A DNA stretch of 64,000 bases from positions 536,383 to 600,382 of the forward strand of contig NZ_JACHXO010000003.1 of the NCBI RefSeq assembly GCF_014192155.1, in the 5' to 3' direction. The notes under the pieces are model-generated. The model ran no database searches, had not been told where the DNA came from, and worked only from the letters and a program-made list of their open reading frames with translations. Below are positions 30,977 to 41,200 of the stretch, piece by piece; the stretch's first letter is position 1; each line of letters starts with the position of its first letter. A program made the translations under genes and the position numbers. This stretch comes from Roseateles terrae. Its GTDB lineage: Bacteria > Pseudomonadota > Gammaproteobacteria > Burkholderiales > Burkholderiaceae_C.

Positions 30977-32311
30977 ATGGCGACGAGCGACACACCGCTG
31001 ACGGTTTTTGCCCACATCAACGGGGGGTGGGCACCTTGCGGCCAACTGCGGCTCACGGAGCGGGATAACACGCCCGTCGCCTCAGACTTCGCGTACGGAT
31101 TGAACTACCTCAAGCGGCCGGATGCGGTCGAAGTCGATCCGGTGAGTCTCTCCATCGCAAATCGCAGTCAGGTGAGCGGGCAGCGACTGCGTCCTGTCAA
31201 CAATCTTGAACTCTTCGGAGGCATTCGGGACGCAGCACCTGACGCTTGGGGTAGGCGCGTCATCGAGGCGAAACTGAAAGTCCCGGCCAACACGCTTCCG
31301 GAATCACAATATCTGCTTCATGCCGGCAGCGAACGAGTCGGTGCGCTCGACATCCGGCGTTCGCTGCAGGACAGCCCAGCTCCGGGCCGAACTGATTGGC
31401 ACAGCCTCCAGCACTTGATGGAAGCCGCTGAGCGAATTGAGGCTGGATTGCCCGTTCCAGCCCACCTCGACACGATCTTCCTGGCTGGAACCTCACTGGG
31501 TGGCGCACGCCCCAAGGCTTCCGTACGTGATGATGACGGCGTGTTGTGGCTCGCCAAGTTTTCGAGTGCGCAAGACCGCGTCGACGTACCCGCCATCGAA
31601 AGCGCATCGCTGCAGCTCGCACGAGTGGCTTCCCTGACCGTTCCCGACGTTCGCACGACGTGGGTCGGCGACAGGCGCGTCATGCTGATCAAGCGTTTCG
31701 ACCGGATCTGGCATCCCTGCACGTCCGTGATGTCGCCCCACAGCAGCGCCGAGACGCCTGCATCGACCGAACATCGATTGCCGTTCAACAGTGGACTGAC
31801 ACTGCTCGGATGCGACGAGTCGGAGTCGCGCACGAAGGGCTACGGCGACCTGGCGGACGCCATTCGCCGGCACGTTCACACCGATTGCGTCCGTGACAAC
31901 AATGCGGAGCTGTTCAAACGCATGGTGTTCAACATCCTGGTCAGCAATGATGACGACCACCTTCGCAATCACGGCTTTCTCTGGGACCCGACCTTCAAAG
32001 GCTGGTGTCTGAGCCCGCTGTATGACGTGATGCCCCGCGCCAGTCTGGCTTCCGAACGCTTCTTGCACCTCTCCATTGGTCCCCAGGGACGTCTGGCCAC
32101 GCTAGACAACGCACTTGCCGCCGGCGCCCGGTTCTCGTTGCCAGAGCGTGAGGCGCTTCAAGCCATCGACCAAGTCTGGCGCGTTGTCCGCCAATGGCGC
32201 ATGTACTTCGACGAGTTTGGCGTCCAGGAACAAGACATGGAGCGGATCGCGCCCGCCTTCCGGCACATCGACGACATCTCCTCCACAGAGCTTCGCCGCA
32301 AGCTCCCTTGA
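30977..32311 (+). CDS. hipA: HipA-like Ser/Thr kinase toxin
   Basis: 444 residues. HipA kinases phosphorylate glutamyl-tRNA synthetase or other targets and trigger growth arrest and persistence. The N-terminal subdomain (residues ~1-110) is followed by the Gly-rich loop [10 protein letters not shown], the ATP Lys in WLAKFSS, the catalytic loop [17 protein letters not shown] (Asp and Asn of the active site) and SPLYDVMPR near the DFG-like position. All key residues look intact, so the toxin is probably active. Co-operonic with hipB and inserted between the Liv operon and ubiA. Confidence 0.9.
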   Translation: MATSDTPLTVFAHINGGWAPCGQLRLTERDNTPVASDFAYGLNYLKRPDAVEVDPVSLSIANRSQVSGQRLRPVNNLELFGGIRDAAPDAWGRRVIEAKLKVPANTLPESQYLLHAGSERVGALDIRRSLQDSPAPGRTDWHSLQHLMEAAERIEAGLPVPAHLDTIFLAGTSLGGARPKASVRDDDGVLWLAKFSSAQDRVDVPAIESASLQLARVASLTVPDVRTTWVGDRRVMLIKRFDRIWHPCTSVMSPHSSAETPASTEHRLPFNSGLTLLGCDESESRTKGYGDLADAIRRHVHTDCVRDNNAELFKRMVFNILVSNDDDHLRNHGFLWDPTFKGWCLSPLYDVMPRASLASERFLHLSIGPQGRLATLDNALAAGARFSLPEREALQAIDQVWRVVRQWRMYFDEFGVQEQDMERIAPAFRHIDDISSTELRRKLP

Positions 32312-32345
32312 TCGCTGCATGCCCCACAAGCACGACAATGTCGTT

Positions 32346-33263
32346 ATGAATTCCGCCGCCCCCACACAGGACCAGCCGTCCCGGCTCTCGCTCTACCTGA
32401 ACCTGATCCGCTGGGACCGGCCAGCGGGTACCTATCTGCTGCTGTGGCCCACGCTGGCGGCGCTATGGATGGCGGCGGACGGCTGGCCGGGCTGGCATCT
32501 GCTGCTGGTCTACGTGCTGGGCACCTTCCTCATGCGCAGCGCGGGATGCGCCGTCAATGACGTGGCCGACCGGGACTTCGACAAACACGTCAAGCGCACC
32601 GCCCAGCGCCCCGTCACCAGCGGCCAGATCTCGGTGCGGCAGGCGCTGACGCTTGGGGCCGTCCTGTCGCTCATCGCCTTCGGCCTGGTGCTCACCACGA
32701 ATGCGCCCACCATCCTGCTGTCCTTCGCCGCGCTGGCCGTGACCATCCTCTACCCGTTCACCAAACGATGGGTGTCCATGCCGCAGGCCGTGCTGGGCGT
32801 GGCCTTCTCCTTCGGCATTCCGATGGCGTTTTCCGCGGTGCTCGGCGGCCGGGAATGGTCGCTGGAGGCGGTCCGGGCCTGCGTGCCGCTGCCCGCCTGG
32901 GGCTTGCTGGTGGCCAACCTCTTCTGGGTGCTGGCCTACGACACCGAATACGCCATGGTCGACCGCGACGACGACATCCGCATCGGCATCAAGACCTCCG
33001 CCCTCACCCTGGGACGCTTTGACGTCATCGGCGTGATGAGCTTCTATGTGATCTTCCTGGCGCTCTGGACCACCCTGGGCCTGCAACTGGGCATGGGCCA
33101 CTGGTTCCTCGCCGGCATGGGCGTGGCCGCCGCGCAGGTGGTGTGGCATTACCGTCTCATCAAGGACCGGACCCGGGACGGCTGCTTCCGCGCCTTCCGT
33201 GAGAACCACTGGGTCGGCTTCGCCATCTTCGCGGGCACGGTGCTGGATCTGGCGCTGCGCTGA
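32346..33263 (+). CDS. ubiA: 4-hydroxybenzoate octaprenyltransferase
   Basis: 305 residues, nine helices. Attaches the polyprenyl tail to 4-hydroxybenzoate in ubiquinone synthesis at the inner membrane. The two Asp-rich motifs that bind prenyl diphosphate through magnesium are NDVADRDFD and [32 protein letters not shown] is the typical first helix. An in-frame ATG at 32319 would add nine residues. The enzyme supplying its substrate, UbiC, is 1.3 kb away on the other strand. Confidence 0.96.
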   Translation: MNSAAPTQDQPSRLSLYLNLIRWDRPAGTYLLLWPTLAALWMAADGWPGWHLLLVYVLGTFLMRSAGCAVNDVADRDFDKHVKRTAQRPVTSGQISVRQALTLGAVLSLIAFGLVLTTNAPTILLSFAALAVTILYPFTKRWVSMPQAVLGVAFSFGIPMAFSAVLGGREWSLEAVRACVPLPAWGLLVANLFWVLAYDTEYAMVDRDDDIRIGIKTSALTLGRFDVIGVMSFYVIFLALWTTLGLQLGMGHWFLAGMGVAAAQVVWHYRLIKDRTRDGCFRAFRENHWVGFAIFAGTVLDLALR

Positions 33264-33361
33264 TCGGGACCGAAGCCGGACCTCCCGTCCGGCGACCATG
33301 CCAAGCCAGGAGAGCGGCAGTCAGTCCCCATTGCCGTGGGGGCATGACGGCCGCCAGGCGC

Positions 33362-34594
33362 TTAGAGCGCCTCCATCCGCGCGAGCGCCGCCACCAGGTC
33401 CGACTGAGTCAGGATGCCGACCAGACGCGCTTCGGGACCCACCACCGGGATGTGATGGTGGCCGGTCGCTGCGAACAGCGGCACGAGTTCCGCCAGCGGC
33501 CGGTCGGCGCTCACCACCCGCACCTGCCGGGTCATGATCTGCCCCACCACTTCAGGCTTGCTGCTGTGGGTCAGCGGGCTGGCCTGCAGCAGCCGGCGCA
33601 GACGGGTCGGCCAGTCCTCGTGCAACTCCAGGGACGCCTCGCGCATGAAGTCATGCAGCGTCACGATGCCGACGACACGACGCGCCCGGTCGATCACCGG
33701 CAGCGCCTTGATGCGGTGCTCCCGCAGCATCGACCAGGCCTCCTGCAGCGGCGTGCCCCACTCGACCACCTGGAGCTGGGTGGACATCACGTCTTTACAA
33801 CGCAACGTGGTGATGCGGCGCCGGGTGGCCAGCAGCCCCGCCTCGTTGAGGATGTCGCGCAGATCGTCACGCGGGACGTCCAGCACCTGGTTGTAGCGGG
33901 CGAGGACGGCGTCCAGGTCGGCTTCGCGGAAGAGGTCCTGGGGAGAGGACGCCGAGGCGCTTGAGGCGGCAGCGCTGCTGGCGGAGGCCGCAGCGCCCGC
34001 ACCCGACGGGGTCGCTCCCTGCGGATGCGGATACCGCCGCCCGGTGAGGCTGTTGTAGGCCATGCCGGCGGCCACCATCAGGCAGGAGTTGAGCAGCACC
34101 GGCTCCGCGGCGAAGGACCAGTCCTTCACCCCCACCAGCACCATGAGCAAGGCCGCTGCGCCGCCGGGAGGATGCAGGCAGCGCAGCAGGAACATCAGGC
34201 CGATGGCCAGGGCCACGGCCACCGCCGCTGCCACTTCCAGCCACGCCCCCAGCCAGTGGACGCACGCAATGCCCACCAGGGCCGACGCGGTATTGCCGGC
34301 CACGACCGCCCAGGGCTGCGCCAGCGGGCTGGCGGGCACGCCGAAGACCAGCACCGCGCTGGCCCCGAGCGGTGCCACCAGCCAGGGCAATCCGGCCCCA
34401 TGGGGCATCAGCCATTCGCTTAGCCCCGCCGTGACCAGCAGCCCGAGGCAGGCACCCAGCACCACCCGCAGCCGCTCCCGTCCATCGACCCGCAGCGGCG
34501 CCGGACGCAGGGCCTGCGCCCATTGGCGCAGCGCAGCCCAGGACCCACGCGAGGGCGGAGAGGGAGGTGTGGGCGAGGAAGAAGTCATGGCCAT
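33362..34594 (-). CDS. HPP-family membrane protein with two CBS domains
   Basis: 410 residues. Residues ~30-180 are a four-helix HPP domain, with LVAPLGASAVLVFGVP and LRCLHPPGGAAALL carrying the family's name motif (HPP). After an Ala/Ser linker, two CBS modules occupy residues ~255-330 and ~345-405 (DVMSTQLQVV, IVTLHDFM, IMTRQVRVV, GILTQSDLV), which sense adenine nucleotides. HPP-type proteins have been linked to nitrite transport in plastids; here the substrate is unknown. The start at 34594 was picked because TGATG overlaps the stop of ubiC, a coupling signal. Confidence 0.85.
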   Translation of the reverse strand: MAMTSSSPTPPSPPSRGSWAALRQWAQALRPAPLRVDGRERLRVVLGACLGLLVTAGLSEWLMPHGAGLPWLVAPLGASAVLVFGVPASPLAQPWAVVAGNTASALVGIACVHWLGAWLEVAAAVAVALAIGLMFLLRCLHPPGGAAALLMVLVGVKDWSFAAEPVLLNSCLMVAAGMAYNSLTGRRYPHPQGATPSGAGAAASASSAAASSASASSPQDLFREADLDAVLARYNQVLDVPRDDLRDILNEAGLLATRRRITTLRCKDVMSTQLQVVEWGTPLQEAWSMLREHRIKALPVIDRARRVVGIVTLHDFMREASLELHEDWPTRLRRLLQASPLTHSSKPEVVGQIMTRQVRVVSADRPLAELVPLFAATGHHHIPVVGPEARLVGILTQSDLVAALARMEAL

Positions 34595-35151
34595 CAGCGA
34601 CGCCGCCGCTTGAGCCGCAAGGACCCCGGCGACCGCTCCGCCACTTCGGGCAGGAAAAGCTCCATCACTCGCAACTTCATGCCGTGACGGGTGAAGACGG
34701 AATTGCGCGACCACAGCATCTGGCCCGGCGCGGGCGTGCCGACCGCCTCGGCCCACTGCCGTGCCATCTGACGCCGGGTGTGCCCATGGCGGGCCAGGCG
34801 GCGTGGCTGCAGTTCACTGCGGTGAATGCGGGGATCCTCGTACAGCAGATGGCCCAGCGGACGCGCCCCCAGGCCCTTCACCGCTTTCCACGGTCCGGCC
34901 AGTGCGCTGGCGTGGACGGCGGACCGAGCCCAGACCAGCGGGCGTCCATCCACCCGCAGCAGCACTTCCCGCACCACCGTGCAACCGCGCCGCGGCAGGT
35001 CCAGGGCCGCACGCTCGGCCGCGCGCAACGGCGCGACCTCCTGGCGCAGCACCTGCACCTCGTAACGTTGGCCGGTGGCCGCGAGGCGTTTGCTCAACGA
35101 GCCCGGTGCACGCAGCCAGGCGCGCAGGCCCCAACGGTCGGCGATGCCCAT
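34594..35151 (-). CDS. ubiC: Chorismate pyruvate-lyase
   Basis: 185 residues. Splits chorismate to 4-hydroxybenzoate and pyruvate, the entry step of ubiquinone synthesis. Family features are VREVLLRVDGRPLVWARS with the substrate Arg, LGHLLYEDP, LWSRNSVF and the C-terminal MELFLPE with the catalytic Glu. The stop overlaps the start of the HPP-CBS gene and proC ends 12 bases upstream, so proC-ubiC-HPP look like one transcript. The basic N-terminus and C-terminal KRRRR tail are longer than in E. coli UbiC. Confidence 0.9.
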   Translation of the reverse strand: MGIADRWGLRAWLRAPGSLSKRLAATGQRYEVQVLRQEVAPLRAAERAALDLPRRGCTVVREVLLRVDGRPLVWARSAVHASALAGPWKAVKGLGARPLGHLLYEDPRIHRSELQPRRLARHGHTRRQMARQWAEAVGTPAPGQMLWSRNSVFTRHGMKLRVMELFLPEVAERSPGSLRLKRRRR

Positions 35152-35163
35152 GCCGGTCGCGGT

Positions 35164-35991
35164 TCAGCGGGATCCGGACGCACGTCCGAATTCATCCCCG
35201 AGTTCCTGTGCCCGGTGATGGGCCGCCGCGACGGCATGCCGCACGGCTTCGCCGACGCCTTCCGCATCCAGACGGCTGATCGCCGCATGGGTGGTGCCGC
35301 CCTTGGACGTGACCTTGGCCCGCAACTGGGCAGGAGATTCATCCGATTGCTGCGCCAGCGCTGCCGCCCCGGCACAGGTGGCCAGCGCCAGTTCGCGCGC
35401 CTGGGCTTCGTCCAGGCCCAGCGCCTGACCGGCGGCGATCATGTGTTCGATGAGATAGAAGAAATACGCCGGGCCGGAGCCGGAGAGCGCGGTGACGGTG
35501 TCCAGGTCCGATTCCTGACGGACCCAGACCGTGCGGCCGGTGGGTCGCAGCAAGGCGTCCACCACCGCCCGGTCTGCTTCGGACACACCCGTGCCCGCGA
35601 ACAGCCCGGTGATGCCCGCGCCGATGAGCGCCGGCGTGTTGGGCATGCCGCGCACGACGCGTGCACCGCCGGTGGCGGCGGCGATGGCATCGGTCCGCAG
35701 ACCCGCCATCACCGACAGCTGCAGCGCCTGCCCGATGAAGGGCGCCACCGGGGCAGCGGCCTCCTGGAACAGTTGCGGCTTGACGGCCCAGACCACGGTC
35801 GCCGCGCGGCTCAGTGAGGCATCGGCTTCGGCCAGGGCCGCCACGCCGAACTCGTCTTGCAGACGGTCACGCTGGGCGGCCATCGGCTCCACCACCAGCA
35901 GGTCTTCGGCCGGATGGCCCGCGCGGCGCAGGCCGCCGAGGATGGCGCTGGCCATGTTGCCACCACCGATGAATGCGATGCAGGAGCTCAT
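35164..35991 (-). CDS. proC: Pyrroline-5-carboxylate reductase
   Basis: 275 residues. Last step of proline synthesis, reducing pyrroline-5-carboxylate with NAD(P)H. Rossmann motif FIGGGNMASAILGGL at the N-terminus, VWAVKPQ, RGMPNTPALIGAGITGLF, and the C-terminal dimer block ALSGSGPAYFFYLIEHM and KVTSKGGTTHAA. The start at 35991 (MSSCIAFIGGGNM) fits the family. First gene of a probable proC-ubiC-HPP transcript; the proline-degrading putA lies 2.2 kb away. Confidence 0.97.
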   Translation of the reverse strand: MSSCIAFIGGGNMASAILGGLRRAGHPAEDLLVVEPMAAQRDRLQDEFGVAALAEADASLSRAATVVWAVKPQLFQEAAAPVAPFIGQALQLSVMAGLRTDAIAAATGGARVVRGMPNTPALIGAGITGLFAGTGVSEADRAVVDALLRPTGRTVWVRQESDLDTVTALSGSGPAYFFYLIEHMIAAGQALGLDEAQARELALATCAGAAALAQQSDESPAQLRAKVTSKGGTTHAAISRLDAEGVGEAVRHAVAAAHHRAQELGDEFGRASGSR

Positions 35992-36008
35992 GGCTGCCAG
36001 TGTAGCGG

Positions 36009-37574
36009 TCACGGCTGCGGGAGGAAGACCCCGGCGACGCTCCGGCCCTGCAGTTGCCGACACAGCTCGCCCAGCGTCTGCACCGCCTCGCGCTGGGCGT
36101 CGTCCATCAGGTAGCCGGCGTTGATGCGGATGCAGCGGTCAAACCGCATCGAGTTCGAGAACATCGCGCCCGGGGCGATGCGCACGCCACGCGTCAGCGC
36201 CGCTTCGAACAGCGCCATGGAGGACAGGCCTTCCGGCAACTCAACCCACAGGTTCATGCCGCCGGGCGGCAGGCTCATGCGGGTGCCCTCCGGCAGATGG
36301 TCGGACAGCAATTGCGCCATCACTTCCCGTTGATCGGCCAGCCGGGCCCGCAGCGAGCGCAGATGCCGCGCCATGTGCCCCGCCATCAGGAACTCCGCCA
36401 CCGCTGCCTGGCCCAGCATCTCATTGGGACGGCTCTGGGCGTACTTGAGCACTTCCACCCGCGCCTGCCATCGCCCGCCCGTCATCCAGCCGAGCCGCAT
36501 CCCCGGTGCCAGCGTCTTGTGCAGGGAAGCGCAGAAGATCACCCGTCCGGTCTGATCCCAGGACTTGATGGCGCGCTGCGGCTGGTCCGCCAGGGCGGCA
36601 TAGGTGTCATCTTCAATGAGGGCGCGGTCCATCTGCTCGCACCAGGCCAGCAGCGCCTGCTTGCTGTCGTCCGGCATCAGCGACCCGAGCGGGTTCTGCA
36701 GGTGTGGCACCACCACCACCGCCTTGAGTCCCGGCTCACGCCGCGCCGCTTCCTGCAGGGCGGGCAGCGAGAGCCCGGTGTGCGGACTGGCAGGGATCTC
36801 CAGCGCCCGCAGGCCCAGGGTTTCGAGAATCTGGAGCAGGCCGTAGTACGTTGGCGACTCGACGGCGACGGTATCGCCCGGCTGGGTGGTGGCGCGCAGC
36901 GCGATGCCCAGCGCCTCCGTGCAGCCGTGGGTCACCAGCACCTGCTGCGGATGGAGCTGGAGGCCGGCGTCGAGCGCCTGACGCGCCAGCGCCGCCCGCA
37001 ACAGCGGATGCCCCCGCGGCTCCGGTGCCTCGCCCAGCAGCTCGGGACGACGTCGCAGCAGCCGCTGGGCTTGCAGCGCCAAGGCCTTGACCGGGTACAG
37101 CGATGGCGCGGCGCAGGCGCCGCCCAGATGCACCCGCACTTGCGCCTGACCCGCCTGCATCAACACGGTCGACACCCGCTGATGCACGCCGACGAACTGC
37201 GCCGGATCCGCCCGGCTCTGACGAGGCTCAGCGGCGCGGGCCAGACGAGGACGCGGCGCCCGCACGAAGTAGCCGGCACGCTGCCGCGCCTGAAGCAGGC
37301 CCTGACTTTCGAGCAGCCGGCAAGCCTGCAGCGCAGTGGTCAGGCTGACACGATGCAGCCCCATCAGGGCCCGCACGGACGGCATGCGACTGCCGACGGG
37401 CATCGTGCCGCTGTGGATGGCATGGCGGTAGTGAGCTGCGACCTGCTCATACAGCGGATCGGCACCCGGTGCCAGGCGGCCTGGAAGGCTCGAAGCGGGC
37501 GCCAACCGCTCAGGAGAGAGATGATCGACCGCTGGATCGGGGCCGGGTGACGGGGCGACTGGCACGGTGCTCAT
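36009..37574 (-). CDS. MocR-type transcription regulator: GntR helix-turn-helix fused to a PLP aminotransferase domain
   Basis: 521 residues. Residues ~40-110 form a GntR winged helix (PLYEQVAAHYRHAIHSG, GSRMPSVRALMGLHRVS), and residues ~155-515 a fold-type I aminotransferase domain with the PLP lysine in ASLHKTLAPGMRLGW. MocR proteins sense amino-acid or vitamin B6-type ligands through the bound PLP. It is divergent from a DUF2917-like gene 176 bases away, a usual place for its target, and its stop is 17 bases from proC's start. Confidence 0.9.
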   Translation of the reverse strand: MSTVPVAPSPGPDPAVDHLSPERLAPASSLPGRLAPGADPLYEQVAAHYRHAIHSGTMPVGSRMPSVRALMGLHRVSLTTALQACRLLESQGLLQARQRAGYFVRAPRPRLARAAEPRQSRADPAQFVGVHQRVSTVLMQAGQAQVRVHLGGACAAPSLYPVKALALQAQRLLRRRPELLGEAPEPRGHPLLRAALARQALDAGLQLHPQQVLVTHGCTEALGIALRATTQPGDTVAVESPTYYGLLQILETLGLRALEIPASPHTGLSLPALQEAARREPGLKAVVVVPHLQNPLGSLMPDDSKQALLAWCEQMDRALIEDDTYAALADQPQRAIKSWDQTGRVIFCASLHKTLAPGMRLGWMTGGRWQARVEVLKYAQSRPNEMLGQAAVAEFLMAGHMARHLRSLRARLADQREVMAQLLSDHLPEGTRMSLPPGGMNLWVELPEGLSSMALFEAALTRGVRIAPGAMFSNSMRFDRCIRINAGYLMDDAQREAVQTLGELCRQLQGRSVAGVFLPQP

Positions 37575-37750
37575 GGGGACATTCTGCGATGCCGCCCGAC
37601 GTCGCAAGCAGAACAGGGGGACGGGATTCGATACGGAACAGCGTCAGCCAGGCGGCTGTTATCGACAACAAACCGGGGCGCTGTACCTGTTTCCGCGGGC
37701 TGTGCGTTCAGACACTGGAGGCCACTCCTCACCCGTTCAGGATGGTCGCC

Positions 37751-38236
37751 ATGTCTCACACCGCTTTCCAGATTCAGCCTCGCACGCGCACGATGTGGCG
37801 GCTGTGGCTCCGAGGCCGGTGGGGGCGACTGGCGACCGCATGGAGCGGGCTTTGGCTGCGCCACCGTGCCGTGGAGGCAGCGGCGGGGACGACGCCCCTC
37901 GACACGACTGCCAGCGCGACGGTTGCTGCCGGGACCACGACGCTGGCGCTCCAACCTGGCCAGCAGCAAGAGGTCTGGCTGGCCCGCGGCGCGGTGCTGC
38001 ATTTGCATCGTGGCCGCATCGAAGGCCGGGACCCACCGCGATTCAGCTGGCTCCCGGCATGGGCGGACGGCGCCGCATCCGTCTGGACCTTGCGGTCCGG
38101 GGAGGTCCGGGTGATGGCGCAGTCCGGCTGGGTCTGCCTGACGGGAAGCCAGGCCGGCCCGGGGGGCCCGGGTGGGTGCGAACTCAGTGCACGCCAGCCA
38201 GCAGTGCCGCGTTCCCGCCGGCGGCCGCGGTGTTGA
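37751..38236 (+). CDS. DUF2917-like hypothetical protein, 3' end antisense to putA
   Basis: 161 residues. The central part (residues ~65-140) resembles DUF2917: a run of short beta strands, LALQPGQQQEVWLARGAVLHL, WTLRSGEVRVMAQSGWVCLTG, that could form a small cupin-like barrel. The Pro/Arg-rich C-terminus (RSRRRPRC) lies over the end of putA on the opposite strand by 53 bases, so the true stop could be disputed. Divergent from the MocR gene and perhaps regulated by it. AGGA lies eight bases before the ATG. Weak family match. Confidence 0.5.
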   Translation: MSHTAFQIQPRTRTMWRLWLRGRWGRLATAWSGLWLRHRAVEAAAGTTPLDTTASATVAAGTTTLALQPGQQQEVWLARGAVLHLHRGRIEGRDPPRFSWLPAWADGAASVWTLRSGEVRVMAQSGWVCLTGSQAGPGGPGGCELSARQPAVPRSRRRPRC

Positions 38237-41200
38237 TCGTCAGCGTCTGCTCGGCCGCAAAGCGGTAGAGCTGGCGCGGATGCCCGGCTTCCGCGGCCGG
38301 GATCACCGGCAGGATGGCGCCGTCCCGCGTGGCCAGCGCGCGTTGCACCGGGGCCAGCAGCGCCGCAGGCGCCACCACACCGGCCAGTTGGCGGGCAGCC
38401 AGCACCGGCGACAGCTGATCCGCCGGCAACAGCGTCACCGCCGCCGCCGCTACACCGCCGCGCAGCAGCGCCTCGCGCAGTTCCCGGGTCACATCGCTGC
38501 CGCCCACCACCGCCACGGCGTTGCCCGCCACCAGTGCAGCGGCCAGCGAACGAGCCAGCTCCACCGGCGTCAGTCCCTGCGCCAGCACCGCCATCACCCC
38601 GCGGCCATGCAGGCGCAGCTCGTTGCTCTCGCCCGTCGGGCCCGGCAGCGACTGGTCCGCCAGCGCGGTGCGGGCGCTGCGGGCAATCTCCTGCCAGGCC
38701 TGCGTGACCTCCGGTCCCTGGCCGGCCGCAGCGCGCTCGATCAACGCCGCACGCTCACCCACCGGGCGGCTCGCCCAGGCCTCATGGGCCTTGAACAGGC
38801 CGGCCAGATCCGCCGGTGCGGACAGCGTGAGGACCGCGGGCGTGTCGTCCATCACCGGGGTGGCCACCACCGGCGCTGCGAATCGCAGCAGATAGTGCGG
38901 GCCACCCGCCTTCGGGCCGGTGCCGGACATGCCTTCTCCGCCGAAGGGCTGCACGCCCACCACCGCGCCAATGATGTTGCGGTTCACATAAACGTTGCCG
39001 ATGCGCGCTTCCGATGCCAGGCGCAGGGCACGGCTGTCGATGCGGGTCTGGATGCCCAGGGTGAGGCCATACCCGAGGCCGTTGATCTCGCGGACGACGT
39101 CTTCCACATCCCCGCTCCAGCGCACCACATGCAGCACCGGGCCGAAGATTTCCTTCTTGAGCTGCGCAATGCTGGACAGCTCCACCGCGATCGGCGCGAG
39201 CAGGCGCGGGCCGCCGTCCGCCAGCGAGGCTTCAGCGATCACGCGTGCATCGGTCTTCAGGCGCTGCACGTCGCCGGAGATGGCCTGGAAGGCCTCGTTG
39301 TCGATCAGCGGGCCGACATCGGTGGCGAGGTTGGCGCTGTCGCCCACCCGCAGTTCGCGCACGGCGCCGCGCAGCATTTCGATCACGCCATCGGCCACCG
39401 CTTCATGCACGGCCAGCAGGCGCAGGGCCGAACAGCGTTGCCCGGCGCTGCGGAAGGCGGATTGCACCACCGCATCGATGACCTGCTCCGGCAAGGCGGT
39501 CGAGTCCACGATCATCGCGTTCAGGCCGCCGGTTTCGGCAATCAGCGGCAGCGTGCCGGCACCGGGCTTGCTGGCCAGCTGACGGTTGATGATCTGCGCC
39601 ACCTGGGTGGAACCGGTGAAGCACACGCCCGCCGTGACCGGAGAGGCCACCAGACGCGCGCCGACCGTTTCACCCTGCCCATGCAGCAATGCCAACGCAT
39701 CCGCCGGCACGCCTGCGGCATGCAGCAAGGCCACGCATTCGCGGGCCACAGCCGGGGTCTGCTCAGCCGGCTTGGCGGCCACGCAGTTGCCCGCGGCCAG
39801 CGCGGCCACCACCTGGCCGGCAAAGATCGCCAGCGGGAAGTTCCAGGGCGAGATGCAGACGAACACACCACGGCCGTTCAGCGACACGCCATCGTCGGCC
39901 AGGCGCTCGGCCTCGTCGGCGTAGTAGCGCATGAAGTCGATGGCTTCGCGCACTTCCGAGATGGCGTCACCCAAGCTCTTGTGCGCTTCCTTGACCAGCA
40001 AGGCGCAGTAAGCCGGCAATGCGGCCTGCAGCGCATCCCCCGCGCGGCGCAGCACGGCCGCGCGCTGGGCCACCGGCGTGGCGTTCCATGCAGGGAAACC
40101 GGCCTTCAGGCGCGACAGGGCTTCATCCACCTCGGCATTGGTCGCCTCGGCCAGGGTCGGCACCTGGCAGGCCGCCAGCGCGTCCAGCAGCGGCTGGCGA
40201 TGGACCGGCACCGCCAGGTCCAGGCCCTGGGAGTTGTCACGGCCGCGGCCGGTGTGATCGCGGAACAGATCGAAGGGCAGGGGCAGGCTGGGCTGCGGCT
40301 GGATCAGCGTCAGCGGGGATCCCAGCAGCGCTTCCGGCGCCACCTGCGGATCGGCCAGCTGATGCACGAACGACGAGTTGGCACCGTTCTCCAGCAGGCG
40401 GCGGACCAGATAGGCCAGCAGGTCGCGGTGCTCGCCGACCGGCGCATAGACGCGGCAGGGAATGCTGCCGTCCTTCAGCACTTCGCGGTAGACGCCTTCG
40501 CCCATGCCGTGCAGGCGCTGCATCTCGAACTTGGCGCCCAGCGCCCGGGCCATCTGCAGGAGGGCCGCAATGGTGCCGGCGTTGTGGCTGGCGAACTGGG
40601 GATAGATGACGTCGTGATGCTGCAGCAACGCCTGGGCGCAGGCGAGGTAGGAGACGTCGGTATGCGGCTTGTGGGTGAAGACCGGATAGGTGGGCAGGCC
40701 CTGCTCCTGGGCGCGCTTGATTTCGCCGTCCCAATAGGCGCCCTTGACCAAACGAACCATGAAGCGGAGGCCGTGCTTGCGAGCGATGGCCGCGACCTCA
40801 TCGACGACAGCGCGGGCGCGGGTCTGGTAGGCCTGCACCGCCAAACCGAAACCGCGCCAGTCGGGGAAGTGACTGGCGATGCGGGCGGCGAGCGCATCCA
40901 GCAGTTCCAGCGACAGCTCGAGGCGGTCCACCTCTTCCGCATCGATGGTCAGGTTGATGTTGGCTTGCGCGGCCTTTTCCACCAGTTGCCAGACGCGCGG
41001 CAGCAGCTCGGCGTAGACGCGCTCACGCTGGAGCACTTCATAGCGGGAGAACAGGGCGGAGAGCTTGATGGAGATGCCGTCGCTGCCTTCCGGCGACTCG
41101 GCGCGACGCCCGCCTGCGATGGCAGCGATGGCGGCGAGGTAAGAAGCTTGATAGCGCTCGGCGTCCCGTTCGGTGCGGGCGCCCTCACCCAGCATGTCAT

